A stretch of 55,082 nt of DNA from Spirochaetales bacterium. GTDB lineage: Bacteria > Spirochaetota > Spirochaetia > Treponematales > UBA12059. A program made the position numbers and the translations under genes. Positions 8,109 to 16,027 of the stretch are shown piece after piece. The stretch is from contig JAFGNN010000062.1 of the NCBI GenBank assembly GCA_016926955.1, positions 1-55,082 of the forward strand, given 5' to 3'. Numbering within the stretch: position 1 is the first letter of the stretch; every line of letters begins with the position of its first letter. The notes below the pieces were generated by a model. The model searched no databases. It was not told the origin of the DNA and saw nothing but the letters and a program-made list of their open reading frames with translations.

Positions 8109-8488
8109 CCACGGAGACACGGAGTCACGGATGAGGAAGCGCGCGACGAGCGCGCGCTACAATCCATTCCTTGCCGAAAGCGGCGCGAAGCGACGCAGGC
8201 GCGGAGAAATTGGAGGAGTGGGAACAGGGGAAATTCCTGTTCCCTTCCATAAGCGCCATTCTTCCGCCTTCCCTCAGCGTCTCCGCGCCTCTGCGGTTTT
8301 TTCACGGTAGCGGCTCATGGACCAGGGGGCGAATGGCGCGGGCTTCGTCTCCAGCTCGCTTCGACTGTCCTGAATTGCCCGCCCTTCCGTTAGCGAAGCC
8401 TCCAGTCCCCGCAAGCGGTTCGTTTCAGCAGTCCACTCGGTCATTTCCTTTTTTTTCTCCCATCTCCGTGCCTCAGTGTCTCCGTGGT
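8108..8488. repeat. Intergenic inverted-repeat element, copy 3 (with nested copy)
   Basis: Left arm ACCACGGAGACACGGAG (8108-8124), right arm CTCCGTGCCTCAGTGTCTCCGTGGT without gaps at 8464-8488. A second, diverged pair lies inside: GACGCAGGCGCGGAG near 8192-8206 and CTCCGCGCCTCTGCGGT at 8281-8297, followed by TTTTTT. A 74-bp module at 8126-8199 recurs exactly, inverted, in copy 4. There is no gene between 8109 and 8543. The rest (8298-8463) is non-repetitive. Confidence 0.85.
8126..8199 (+). repeat. 74-bp module, exact copy in inverted orientation at 10585-10658
   Basis: Every base matches the reverse complement of 10585-10658. It contains a GCGCGC/GCGCGC hairpin and GGCGCGAAGCG. A diverged copy lies at 11517-11587. 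Confidence 0.95.
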
Positions 8489-8508
8489 TTCTTGATCGTT
8501 TGAGTCGA

Positions 8509-8537
8509 TTGCCCAAGGCCGCGGCGGCCGCTAGAAT
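8509..8537 (+). promoter_or_regulatory. Predicted promoter of the phosphohexomutase gene
   Basis: TTGCCC (8509-8514), a 17-nt spacer and TAGAAT (8532-8537). The ATG follows after 6 nt, without a Shine-Dalgarno, so a leaderless mRNA is predicted. Confidence 0.65.
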
Positions 8538-8543
8538 CGACGC

Positions 8544-10469
8544 ATGGCACTCATCACGCATCCCGGCACCGGTTTCGCCGTGGGCGATCCCGAGAAGCTT
8601 CTCCTCGATCCCGACGCGCTTCCTTCATCGTCCGAAATGGCGGCCGCCGCTAAGCCGCTGATCCTTTCCGCCTCGGGCTGGCGCAAGGTCTTCGCGGCCT
8701 CCGGCGACGAGGATGCTCTGGCGGAGGATGTTTCCCCGGCCGACCTCGTCGTGGCGGGCGCCATGGCGGAGGTGTTCGCGGACTTCATGATCGCGCGCTT
8801 CTCGGCTCCCCGGGTGGCGCTCGGCATCGACTCCCGGCCCACGGGACCCCGGATCGCCGACGCCATGCTCCGCGTCTTCCTCGCGCGCGGCGTCGAGGTT
8901 CGTTACGCCTTCATGGTCGCGGCGCCCGAGCTCATGGCCTGGACCCGCGAAGCGGCCCTCCTGCCCGCCGGCGACGAGGGCCGGCTCGACGGCTTCTGCT
9001 ACGTCTCCGCCAGCCACAACCCTCCCGGGCACAACGGCGTCAAATTCGGCCTCGGCTCGGGCGGCGTCCTTGACGGCGCGGAAGCCGGGCCGCTCGCCGA
9101 CGCCCTCCGGACGGCCCTGGCCGATCCGGCGACCCCCGCCCGCGTCGCCGCCCTCATGGCCATGCCTGAACCGGCCGACATCGGCCGGGAGCTGAGCGCC
9201 TGCGCCGCCCGGAAGCGCCGCGCTCGCTCGGCCTACCTCCTGTTCGCGCGCCGCGTCGCCTCGGACCGGGAGGAGCTCGAGGACCAGGAGCGCGTCCTCG
9301 ACGCGCTCGCCGCGGGGGCCTCTTCGCGCGCTTACGGCGTCGTGGCGGAAATGAACGGCTCGGCCCGCTCGCTGTCCATCGACATCGACTTCCTCGAGGC
9401 GCTCGGCCTCAAGGTCAAGGCGGTGAACGCGGCGCCGCGCGAGTTCGCCCACCGTATCGTTCCCGAGGGCGCGAGCCTCGACGACTGCCGCGTCGAGCTG
9501 GAGATTGCGGCGCGCTCCGATCCCGGCTTCGTGCTGGGCTATGTCCCCGATTGCGACGGCGACCGCGGCAACCTGGTGCGCCTGGAGCGGTCCGGCGCGG
9601 CCGTCGCGCTCGAGGCCCAGGAGGTTTTCGCGCTCAGCGTGCTCTCGGAGCTGGCGGGCCTCGCGCGCGAAGGCGCCTTCCGCGATGGCGGCTCGGGCCG
9701 CCGCGTTATTGTCGTGGCGAACGACGCCACCAGCATGCGCGTCGAGGCCATCGCCCGGGCCTTCGGCGCGGAGGTGGCGCGGGCGGAGACCGGCGAGGCC
9801 AACGTGGTGGGGCTCGCGCGGAAGCTCCGCGAAGAGGGCAACATCGTGCGCATCCTCGGCGAGGGCTCCAACGGCGGCAACATCACCCATCCGGCTGCGG
9901 TCCGCGACCCGCTTTCCACGCTGGTCTCCGTGCTCAAGCTGCTCTGCGTCCGCGGCGACGCCGAGGGGCCCGGGCTCTTCCGGCTCTGGCTGGAGGCCAC
10001 AGGCCGCGGCGAGGCCTACAGGCCGGACTTCGACCTCGACGATATCGTCGCGTCGCTGCCCGCCTTCGTGACTACGAGCGTCTTCGAGCCCCGGGCGGCG
10101 CTCACGGTACGCGAGGCGGACCACGCCTCGCTCAAGCGTCGCTACCGCGAAGCCTTCCTCGAGCGACTGCCCCGAGTCCGCGAGGCCTGCTCCGCCTGTT
10201 TCGAGATCGACGCGTTCCGCGCCCTGGCCACGAACGGCATCGTCGAGCGTGAACTCGGCGAGGACTGGGGCGAATCGGGCAGGGGCGGGCTGCGTGTCCA
10301 GCTCCTCGACGGGGCCGGCTCTCCGCGCGCCTTCCTGTGGATGCGCGGCTCCGGCACCGAGCCGGTCTTCCGCGTCATGGCCGATGCCGAAGGCTCCGAC
10401 CCGGCCCTCGAGGAACGCCTCCTTGCCCTCCACGTCGAAGCCCTCCGAGCCGCCGACACCCCCTCCTGA
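8544..10469 (+). CDS. Phosphoglucomutase/phosphomannomutase family protein
   Basis: Interconverts hexose-1- and hexose-6-phosphates through a phosphoserine intermediate. The 641-residue protein is longer than the usual 450-580. Visible motifs in order: the phosphoserine loop CYVSASHNPPGHNGVKFG, the metal loop DCDGDRGN (usual form DGDxDR), the sugar-binding loop GEGSNGGN in place of GExSGH, and the phosphate-binding loop RGSGTEPVFRVMAD near the C-terminus. Changes in the metal and sugar loops make substrate choice uncertain. It may belong to the spirochaete-type subgroup rather than classical Pgm. It stands alone between two repeat elements. Confidence 0.8.
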   Translation: MALITHPGTGFAVGDPEKLLLDPDALPSSSEMAAAAKPLILSASGWRKVFAASGDEDALAEDVSPADLVVAGAMAEVFADFMIARFSAPRVALGIDSRPTGPRIADAMLRVFLARGVEVRYAFMVAAPELMAWTREAALLPAGDEGRLDGFCYVSASHNPPGHNGVKFGLGSGGVLDGAEAGPLADALRTALADPATPARVAALMAMPEPADIGRELSACAARKRRARSAYLLFARRVASDREELEDQERVLDALAAGASSRAYGVVAEMNGSARSLSIDIDFLEALGLKVKAVNAAPREFAHRIVPEGASLDDCRVELEIAARSDPGFVLGYVPDCDGDRGNLVRLERSGAAVALEAQEVFALSVLSELAGLAREGAFRDGGSGRRVIVVANDATSMRVEAIARAFGAEVARAETGEANVVGLARKLREEGNIVRILGEGSNGGNITHPAAVRDPLSTLVSVLKLLCVRGDAEGPGLFRLWLEATGRGEAYRPDFDLDDIVASLPAFVTTSVFEPRAALTVREADHASLKRRYREAFLERLPRVREACSACFEIDAFRALATNGIVERELGEDWGESGRGGLRVQLLDGAGSPRAFLWMRGSGTEPVFRVMADAEGSDPALEERLLALHVEALRAADTPS

Positions 10470-10476
10470 GAACTCG

Positions 10477-10676
10477 ACCACGGAGGCACGGAGATAGGGA
10501 GTGAAGAAGGAGAGGGAAGTGGAGGAAAAGGCGAATGCCGGAGTATGAATTCAGAGTTCGATCCTTAATAGCTCTTCCTCCCTCCCTGCGTCGCTTCGCG
10601 CCGCTTTCGGCAAGGAATGGATTGTAGCGCGCGCTCGTCGCGCGCTTCCTCATCCGTGCCTCCGTGTCTCCGTGGT
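10477..10676. repeat. Intergenic inverted-repeat element, copy 4
   Basis: Left arm ACCACGGAGGCACGGAG (10477-10493), 7 nt after a stop codon. The right arm ends in GTCTCCGTGGT at 10676. The 74-bp module sits beside the right arm at 10585-10658, inverted relative to copy 3. Confidence 0.85.
10585..10658 (-). repeat. 74-bp module, inverted exact copy of 8126-8199
   Basis: Exact reverse complement of 8126-8199. The two copies are separated by one gene, so recombination between them could flip the interval. Confidence 0.95.
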
Positions 10677-10702
10677 CCTCTTTGGGTAGGCTGCTCCATG
10701 GC

Positions 10703-10731
10703 TTGCGCGGGATTGGAGAAAATGGTAAGAT
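10703..10731 (+). promoter_or_regulatory. Predicted promoter of the PUR-domain gene
   Basis: TTGCGC (10703-10708), a 17-nt spacer and TAAGAT (10726-10731). About 25 nt of leader carries a strong AAGGAG site. Confidence 0.6.
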
Positions 10732-10762
10732 TGCGGCGACAGCAATAGGGAAGGAGATCCGC

Positions 10763-11395
10763 ATGGGTATCAGGGGAGAGCTTTACTCCACCAAGGTGGT
10801 CTGCGAGGGCCGTTCGTACTTCTTCAACGTGAAGGAGAACCGGATGGGGGACCTCTTCCTCAACATCGTCGAGTCCAAGCCCGTCGACGGCGCAGGATTC
10901 GACCGCCACAGCGTGGTGGTCTTCAAGGACGACATGCGGACCTTCGTCGAGGCCTTCCAGAAGGCCCTCAAGTACATCGAAACCGGTTCCGGCGGCTCCG
11001 ATTCCAAGCCCGGCGCCAAGGGCCCGCGCTCCGCGCGCGCCTCCCGCGACAAGTCGGACGACGGGCGCGACGACTGGCGCTCCGAGCGCGACTATCGCGA
11101 CGGCCGCGACGAGTGGCAGAAGACGCGCGACCCCGAGGCCGATCGACGCTACGCCCGCTCCCGCGGCCCCGGTCGCGTCGAGAGCCGCAAGCCTTTCGCC
11201 CCGCGGCCCCCGCGCCCCGAGTCCATGGCCGAGCGCTCGGAGGGCTTCACCCCGAAGCCCCGCCGCGCCCCCGCGGCCGCCGCCCCCGACGGCGAGCGCA
11301 AGCGCAGGGTGCTCCGCGCCACCAAGACCCCCGCCGCCGCCCCCAAAAAGCGCCCCGTCGTCCGCAAGAAGCCCGCCGGCAAGAAAGAAGAGTAA
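10763..11395 (+). CDS. PUR-domain nucleic-acid-binding protein (BpuR-like)
   Basis: Residues 1-75 (IRGELYSTKVVCEGRSYFFN, then NRMGDLFLNIVESK and DRHSVVVFKDDMRTFVEAFQ) form a PUR-alpha-like repeat, the fold of Borrelia BpuR, a single-stranded DNA/RNA-binding regulator. Residues 76-210 are a disordered Arg/Asp then Ala/Pro/Lys-rich tail, which would make a long basic extension not needed for the fold. The ATG at 10763 has AAGGAG 6 nt upstream. The 210-residue length is well above the compact PUR proteins of about 100 residues. Role as an RNA-binding post-transcriptional regulator is inferred from the family. Confidence 0.8.
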   Translation: MGIRGELYSTKVVCEGRSYFFNVKENRMGDLFLNIVESKPVDGAGFDRHSVVVFKDDMRTFVEAFQKALKYIETGSGGSDSKPGAKGPRSARASRDKSDDGRDDWRSERDYRDGRDEWQKTRDPEADRRYARSRGPGRVESRKPFAPRPPRPESMAERSEGFTPKPRRAPAAAAPDGERKRRVLRATKTPAAAPKKRPVVRKKPAGKKEE

Positions 11396-11599
11396 CCACA
11401 GAGGCACTGAGACGCAGAGGGAGGAGGGAGAAGAAAGGGAAGGGTCAGGAACATGGTCTGTCTTGGCTCTTCGCCTCGAATTCCCGATTCCTCCCTCTTA
11501 TCTCCCTTCCTCCGTGCCTGCGTCGCTTCGCGCCGCTTTCGGAGTGGAAGGGATCGTCGTGCGCGCTCGTCGCGCGCGACCTCATCCGCGTCTCGCGGT
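11395..11599. repeat. Intergenic inverted-repeat element, copy 5 (diverged)
   Basis: The left arm ACCACAGAGGCACTGAG starts on the last A of the PUR gene's TAA. The right end is degraded (CATCCGCGTCTCGCGGT to 11599). A diverged 74-bp module lies at 11517-11587. It fills the gap between two convergent genes. Confidence 0.7.
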
Positions 11600-11869
11600 T
11601 CAGTTCCTTTTCGAGCGCTCCCATCGGCGGTTGCGGAGCCAGATGGCGGCGTCCGTCGCGACCATCAGCATGTTGAAGGCATACATCCACAGCACGAAGT
11701 CCTTCGCGTACAGGAGCTTGTGGACGATGCCCGCCGCGTAACCCGCGATCACGATCAGCAGGAACACGAGGCTCTTGCCGCCCGTGGATCGGCTTTTCAG
11801 GCTGCGGACGATGGAGAACGGCCAGGCGGCCCCGAAGCAGAGCAGCATGATGATCTCGAAGACGCTCAT
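11600..11869 (-). CDS. Small PQ-loop-like membrane protein
   Basis: An 89-residue protein of three predicted membrane helices: IIMLLCFGAAWPFSIVRSL, LVFLLIVIAGYAAGIVHKLL and WMYAFNMLMVATDAAIWL, ending in a basic RNRRWERSKRN tail. The PFSI...KSRSTGGKSL pattern between helices 1 and 2 resembles half of a PQ-loop/SWEET unit, which would need to dimerise to make a carrier. No substrate can be named. It is not in an obvious operon: the next gene leftward is convergent and the one behind it is a CheY-like regulator about 105 nt away. Confidence 0.6.
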   Translation of the reverse strand: MSVFEIIMLLCFGAAWPFSIVRSLKSRSTGGKSLVFLLIVIAGYAAGIVHKLLYAKDFVLWMYAFNMLMVATDAAIWLRNRRWERSKRN

Positions 11870-11973
11870 GGAATCTTCAACCTTTCAGTGCGGGCCGGGC
11901 TCCGGATATGGCGGGGGGACGGTCCTGCCGGACCGCCCCCCTGAAGTCGCGCCGGGAATCCGCGGGCGCGCGC

Positions 11974-12411
11974 TCAGTGCTTGAGGATGGAGAGAATGCG
12001 CTCGAGGACCTTCTTGCGGTCGAGCGGCTTCACGATGTAGCTCTTGGCGCCCAGCAGGAGGCTCTTCTTGACCACGTCTTCCTTTCCGAGGGCGCTGACC
12101 ATGACGATGCAGGCGGATTTGTCGAACTCGAGGATCTTCTCGAGCGAGGTGACGCCGTCCATCTTGGGCATGGTTATGTCCATGGTCACGAGATCGACGT
12201 TCGGGTAGAGTTCCTTGTACTTGTCGATGCCCGCGAGGCCGTCGGCGGCCGTTCCGGCGATCTCGAAGCCTTCCGAGCTCAGGATCTGGCCGAGCTGCTT
12301 GGCGATGAACATCGAGTCGTCCACGATGAGCACCCGGTAGGGGGAGCCGTCGCTCTTCGTGCCGTCCGGGCGCTTGTCGTTGATATTCGGCATGTCACTC
12401 TTGGCGATCAT
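11974..12411 (-). CDS. CheY-like single-domain response regulator
   Basis: A receiver domain without an output domain. The acidic pair is in VLIVDDS, the phosphoacceptor aspartate in VTMDITMPKMDG, the Ser/Thr switch in MVSALGKED, and the lysine in YIVKPLDRKK. An N-terminal extension of about 20 residues (MPNINDKRPDGTKSDGSPY) precedes the domain, unlike classic CheY. It is not next to cheA or other chemotaxis genes, so the partner kinase is unknown. The ATG at 12411 has AAGGAG 11 nt upstream. An ATG at 12393 would drop six residues. Confidence 0.85.
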   Translation of the reverse strand: MIAKSDMPNINDKRPDGTKSDGSPYRVLIVDDSMFIAKQLGQILSSEGFEIAGTAADGLAGIDKYKELYPNVDLVTMDITMPKMDGVTSLEKILEFDKSACIVMVSALGKEDVVKKSLLLGAKSYIVKPLDRKKVLERILSILKH

Positions 12412-12490
12412 ACGGTGCGCGGCTCCTTGTCCGGTGTCCCCGTTCCGTCCGGGCGGATCGGGTTCCGCCTGAGCGGGAGGATCGCCTTCG

Positions 12491-12519
12491 GTTATAATCC
12501 ATGGCCGCGGCCTTTGCAA
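12491..12519 (-). promoter_or_regulatory. Predicted promoter of the CheY-like gene
   Basis: On the minus strand TTGCAA (12514-12519), a 17-nt spacer and TATAAC (12491-12496), giving a leader of about 75 nt. The rest of 12412-12605 shows no gene. Confidence 0.65.
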
Positions 12520-12605
12520 GCTCGTTCAGCGAACGCGCGTTCCGGGAATCCGCCGGGGGGGCCGTCCGGGGCGCAAGCCGCGCGCCTCGAGGGGCCCGGG
12601 ACCGC

Positions 12606-12634
12606 TTGACGAGCCCGCTCCGCGCGTGCATACT
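12606..12634 (+). promoter_or_regulatory. Predicted promoter of the 29-residue ribosomal-type protein gene
   Basis: TTGACG (12606-12611), a 17-nt spacer and CATACT (12629-12634). The leader is about 75 nt and ends in AGGAG before the GTG start. Confidence 0.6.
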
Positions 12635-12713
12635 GGCCGCCACACGCAGTCGGCGTAGGCGTCGTCTGGTCCCCCGGGACCCGGCCTGCCGCGCCGGAAG
12701 AGGAGACGCTACC

Positions 12714-12803
12714 GTGCCCTGCGGCAGAAAGCGCAAGCTGAAGAAGATAGCGACGCACAAGCGCAAGAAGAAGAAGAGAAAGAACAGGCACAAGACCCGC
12801 TAA
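12714..12803 (+). CDS. AURKAIP1/COX24-domain small ribosomal protein (bS22/mS38-like)
   Basis: A 29-residue, extremely basic protein starting at GTG with PCGRKRKLKKIATHKRKKKK. This is the short AURKAIP1/COX24 C-terminal motif, known in mitochondrial mS38 and mycobacterial bS22 at the decoding side of the small subunit, and seen as free 29-35-residue proteins in many bacteria. AGGAG lies 9 nt before the GTG, a promoter stands about 100 nt upstream, and a strong terminator follows, so it is a complete single-gene unit. Automated callers often miss it because of its size. Confidence 0.88.
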   Translation: MPCGRKRKLKKIATHKRKKKKRKNRHKTR

Positions 12804-12831
12804 GCGCGTCGCGCGGGCGTGAGCCACAAGG

Positions 12832-12864
12832 AACGGTCGTCCCTCGGGGGGCGGCCGTTTTTTC
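12832..12864 (+). terminator. Rho-independent terminator after the small ribosomal-type gene
   Basis: AACGGTCGTCCC pairs with GGGCGGCCGTT around a short loop, allowing G-T pairs, and is followed by TTTTTTCTT. The -35 box of the next gene starts right at its end. Confidence 0.85.
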
Positions 12865-12893
12865 TTGCTGTCGGCAGGATTTGGGGTTATACA
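12865..12893 (+). promoter_or_regulatory. Predicted promoter of the 635-residue hypothetical gene
   Basis: TTGCTG (12865-12870), a 17-nt spacer and TATACA (12888-12893). The ATG follows after exactly 7 nt, predicting a leaderless mRNA. Confidence 0.65.
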
Positions 12894-12900
12894 AAATACG

Positions 12901-14808
12901 ATGACGCGGGATGTCGACGTCCAGAAACTGCTCGCTGTCTACGCGCAGCGGGCGAAGAGCGCCTCGATTCCTTACCGGGCCTTCGCCCAGGCCGTCCAGA
13001 GACAGGCCCAGGCGAGCGACCAGACCGTACCCGTGTACCGCGACCTCTCGGTGAATCCCGACGTGGTTCTCGTCCCCCGCCTCTACCAGCTTTCCCGCGA
13101 CGGCAAGCTCTCCCTCGAGAACTCCGGGAACCAGATCGATCGCGTCATCCTTCCCGACTACTACGTCGACGCCCTGCGCGCCGAGTACAAGCGCATGGAC
13201 GAGAGTCCCGACGTGCCTTTCCCCGACGAGGAGGCGCTCAAGCTCGGAATTCCGGCCGAGTGGATCCAGTCGGTCTCGATCGACACCGACCTGCCGTCCC
13301 TCATCGAGGTCGAAGGGAACAGGCGGACGCCCTTCTACCGGCTGGTATTTCCGGACGGGGTCAAGCCGTTCATAATCATGTCGGAGATGGTCGGCGAGAA
13401 GCTGCTCGAGCTGGCGGTGCTCAAGATCCGCCAGTACCTGCGCCGCGGGTCCAACAAGGAGTTCGTGCAGCACAAGCTGGCCTACGCCTTTCCCGCCAAG
13501 GAGTCCCAGCTCAAGGACTACCTGCAGGCCATCCTGATCAAGCCGTACGACATCGCGCGCGAGCTCCGCTCGGGCGGTTCCGACTTCTCCTTCCCCTGCT
13601 GGGCCTACCTGACGAGCTACGTCAAGCAGGACGTCATGAAGAAGAACGACAAGACCGCCGAGGAATGGTCGAGCGTCCAGGCGGCCTGGCTCGTCGACGT
13701 CTACAACAACCATTACAAGGGCAAGGCCCAGCGCGAGGCCGACCGCGAGAGCGCCTTCAAGGCGCTCGAGCAGTCCATACGGAAGACTCCCTACCATTGG
13801 GCCCTCGACGACGTGCTGGCCTTCCGGGATTCGAAGGGCCAACCCCTCCTCGGCAAGTACTCCAAGGAGGAGTTCGAGGAGTGGTATCGGGTCCAGACCA
13901 CCGAGGCCGAGCCGGGAAGGCTCCCGCGCCTCCTCGTCGTCGTCACCGCGCAGGGGCAGCGCTGGTTCGTGCCCAAGGATCGCGCCCTCATGCTGGCCTT
14001 GAAGCTCGTGGGCGACGCGCGCAGCTCGATCCGTGCCCGGCTGCTCGAGGATTGGAGGGCCGCGCTCGAGGAGTTCGCCACCCTGCCGGCCATGGAGAGC
14101 GACGATCGCTTCCGCGACGAGCTCGCCGCTCGCCTCACGAAGACCTCGCCCATCCTGGCGGCCCTGGTGTCCGAGCGCATCCTGCCCCTGGTGCACGACG
14201 AGCTCTCGGGCTCCGGCGATTCGCCCGCCGAGCTCGAACGGCTGTTCTACCGCGGCGACCTCGTTTCGCTCGAAGGTCTGCTCGATCTTCACCGGAAACA
14301 GGTGCTGGTCGACGCGCGCAACCTTCTGCCCATCTGGTACTCGATACCGATAGTCTCCGCCATCGTGGCGCTCTTCGTCCGGCGCAAGGCCCGAATGCGC
14401 AAGGAGCGACGCGCCGTCAGGCAGACGGAGGAAAAGGCGGCGACCAAGCTGGCGGGGAAACCCTCGACCGACCGCCGCGTCGAGTTCGCCATGCAGGCCG
14501 AGCGCGTGGCCGCCCAGATACTCCCGAAGGGAACCGAGCTCGAGGAATATCTCGGCGTGCTGATCGGCCGCTGGAACACCATGATCAACCTCGAGGCCAA
14601 GAACAACCTGACCGAGGACGTGAACGTCCTGGTGCGCGACTACCTGCGCGGCCTGATGCGCACGCTCAAGCCCGCCGAGCTGACCCGCGAGCGCGTGGAG
14701 GCCCTGGCATCCACCCTCTCGGACACGCCCAACCTCCTCAAGATCCGCAACCACGCGGCCCTCGAGGAATACATCACCCTCTACATGCTTTTCGCCCTGC
14801 GCCGCTAA
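12901..14808 (+). CDS. Conserved spirochaete-type hypothetical with one membrane segment
   Basis: A 635-residue acidic, mostly soluble protein that I cannot place in a characterised family. It starts MTRDVDVQKLLAVYAQRAKS. A long mixed region up to about residue 470 has no obvious catalytic motif. One hydrophobic helix (LPIWYSIPIVSAIVALFVRR, about residue 480) is followed by a basic stretch and a helical cytoplasmic tail (EYLGVLIGRWNTMINLEAKN, then LTEDVNVLVRDYLRGLMRTL). The layout suggests a membrane-anchored scaffold. It is transcribed alone from a promoter 7 nt away and ends just before the butyrate kinase promoter. Confidence 0.5.
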   Translation: MTRDVDVQKLLAVYAQRAKSASIPYRAFAQAVQRQAQASDQTVPVYRDLSVNPDVVLVPRLYQLSRDGKLSLENSGNQIDRVILPDYYVDALRAEYKRMDESPDVPFPDEEALKLGIPAEWIQSVSIDTDLPSLIEVEGNRRTPFYRLVFPDGVKPFIIMSEMVGEKLLELAVLKIRQYLRRGSNKEFVQHKLAYAFPAKESQLKDYLQAILIKPYDIARELRSGGSDFSFPCWAYLTSYVKQDVMKKNDKTAEEWSSVQAAWLVDVYNNHYKGKAQREADRESAFKALEQSIRKTPYHWALDDVLAFRDSKGQPLLGKYSKEEFEEWYRVQTTEAEPGRLPRLLVVVTAQGQRWFVPKDRALMLALKLVGDARSSIRARLLEDWRAALEEFATLPAMESDDRFRDELAARLTKTSPILAALVSERILPLVHDELSGSGDSPAELERLFYRGDLVSLEGLLDLHRKQVLVDARNLLPIWYSIPIVSAIVALFVRRKARMRKERRAVRQTEEKAATKLAGKPSTDRRVEFAMQAERVAAQILPKGTELEEYLGVLIGRWNTMINLEAKNNLTEDVNVLVRDYLRGLMRTLKPAELTRERVEALASTLSDTPNLLKIRNHAALEEYITLYMLFALRR

Positions 14809-14819
14809 AGCGCTTTTAG

Positions 14820-14847
14820 TTGCCGGATCTCCAATAGGTGCTATACT
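14820..14847 (+). promoter_or_regulatory. Predicted promoter of the buk-ptb operon
   Basis: TTGCCG (14820-14825), a 16-nt spacer and TATACT (14842-14847), about 100 nt before buk. It starts right after the preceding gene's stop. Confidence 0.65.
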
Positions 14848-14953
14848 GGGCTCGCCGGCCGCTGCCGGACTGCAGTCCCGGATCATCGCCCCGATCCGGC
14901 CGACCTTCGAACGCCAAACGACACCCGTCTCGGACACGACGCAAGGAGTTCCC

Positions 14954-16027
14954 ATGCCCTTTACGGTGCTTGTCATCAATCCAGGCTCGACATCGACCAA
15001 GATCGGCGCCTTCGAGGACGGGAAGGAACTGTTCACGGAGAGCGTGGCCCACTCGGCCGCCGATCTGGCTCCCTTCCATACAATCGCCTCGCAGTTCGAG
15101 TTCCGCGAGCGGCACATCCGCGACGCCCTCGCCGCGCGGGGTTTCGACCCGAAGCGGCTCGCCGCCGTCGTGGGCCGCGGCGGACTCTTGAAGCCGATTC
15201 CCGGCGGCGTCTACCGTGTCAACGAGGCCATGACCGCCACCATGCGGGAAGCCCGCTTCGGCGAGCACGCGTCCAATCTCGGCGCCCTGATCGCCGAGGC
15301 GCTCGGCAAGGAGTACGGCGTGCCGTCCTTCATCGCCGATCCGGTGGTGGTGGACGAACTCGAGCCGGTCGCCCGCGTGGCCGGCCACAAGGACTTCCGC
15401 CGCCTGTCCATATTCCACGCGCTCAACCAGAAGGCCTGCGCGCGCCGCTGGGCCCGGGAGAACGGCAAGGCCTACGAGGAAGCCGACCTCGTCGTTGTGC
15501 ACATGGGCGGCGGCGTCTCAGTCGGCCTCCACCGGAAGGGGCGCGTGGTCGACGTCAACCAGGCCTTGAACGGCGAAGGTCCCTTCAGCCCCGAGCGCTC
15601 GGGCACCCTGCCGGCCGGCGAGCTCGTCAAGCTCTGCTTCTCCGGCAGGAAGACCGAGAAGGAAGTGCTGAAGATGATCACCGGCCAGGGCGGCTTCGTA
15701 TCCCTGCTCGGCACCAACGACATGCGCGAGGTCGAGCGCCGCCACAGGGACGGCGACGCCGAGGCGACGCTCTATTACGAAGCCTTCATCTACAACATCG
15801 CCAAGTACGTGGGCGCCATGGCCGCCGCCAACTCGGGCAAGCTGGACGCCATCATCCTGACCGGAGGCATCGCCTACGGCAAGGATGTGGTGGACGGCCT
15901 CGTCGCCCGCTGCGGCTGGATCGCGCCGATCACGGTCTACCCGGGCGAGGGCGAGCTCGAGGCACTGGCGGCCGCGGGCATGCGCGCGCTCTCGGATCCT
16001 TCGTGCGTGATGGAGTACACGGCATGA
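14954..16027 (+). CDS. buk: Butyrate kinase
   Basis: Converts butyryl- or isobutyryl-phosphate plus ADP into the acid and ATP. The 357-residue length is typical. It shows the acetokinase-family N-terminus LVINPGSTSTKIG, a KPIPGGVYRVNEAM segment, the VVVHMGGGVSVGLH block, NGEGPFSPERSG and the C-terminal ILTGGIAYGKDVV. AAGGAG lies 6 nt before the ATG. The stop overlaps the ptb start, so the two enzymes are translationally coupled. With a 2-oxoacid oxidoreductase downstream, branched-chain acyl phosphates are likely substrates as well as butyryl-phosphate. Confidence 0.93.
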   Translation: MPFTVLVINPGSTSTKIGAFEDGKELFTESVAHSAADLAPFHTIASQFEFRERHIRDALAARGFDPKRLAAVVGRGGLLKPIPGGVYRVNEAMTATMREARFGEHASNLGALIAEALGKEYGVPSFIADPVVVDELEPVARVAGHKDFRRLSIFHALNQKACARRWARENGKAYEEADLVVVHMGGGVSVGLHRKGRVVDVNQALNGEGPFSPERSGTLPAGELVKLCFSGRKTEKEVLKMITGQGGFVSLLGTNDMREVERRHRDGDAEATLYYEAFIYNIAKYVGAMAAANSGKLDAIILTGGIAYGKDVVDGLVARCGWIAPITVYPGEGELEALAAAGMRALSDPSCVMEYTA

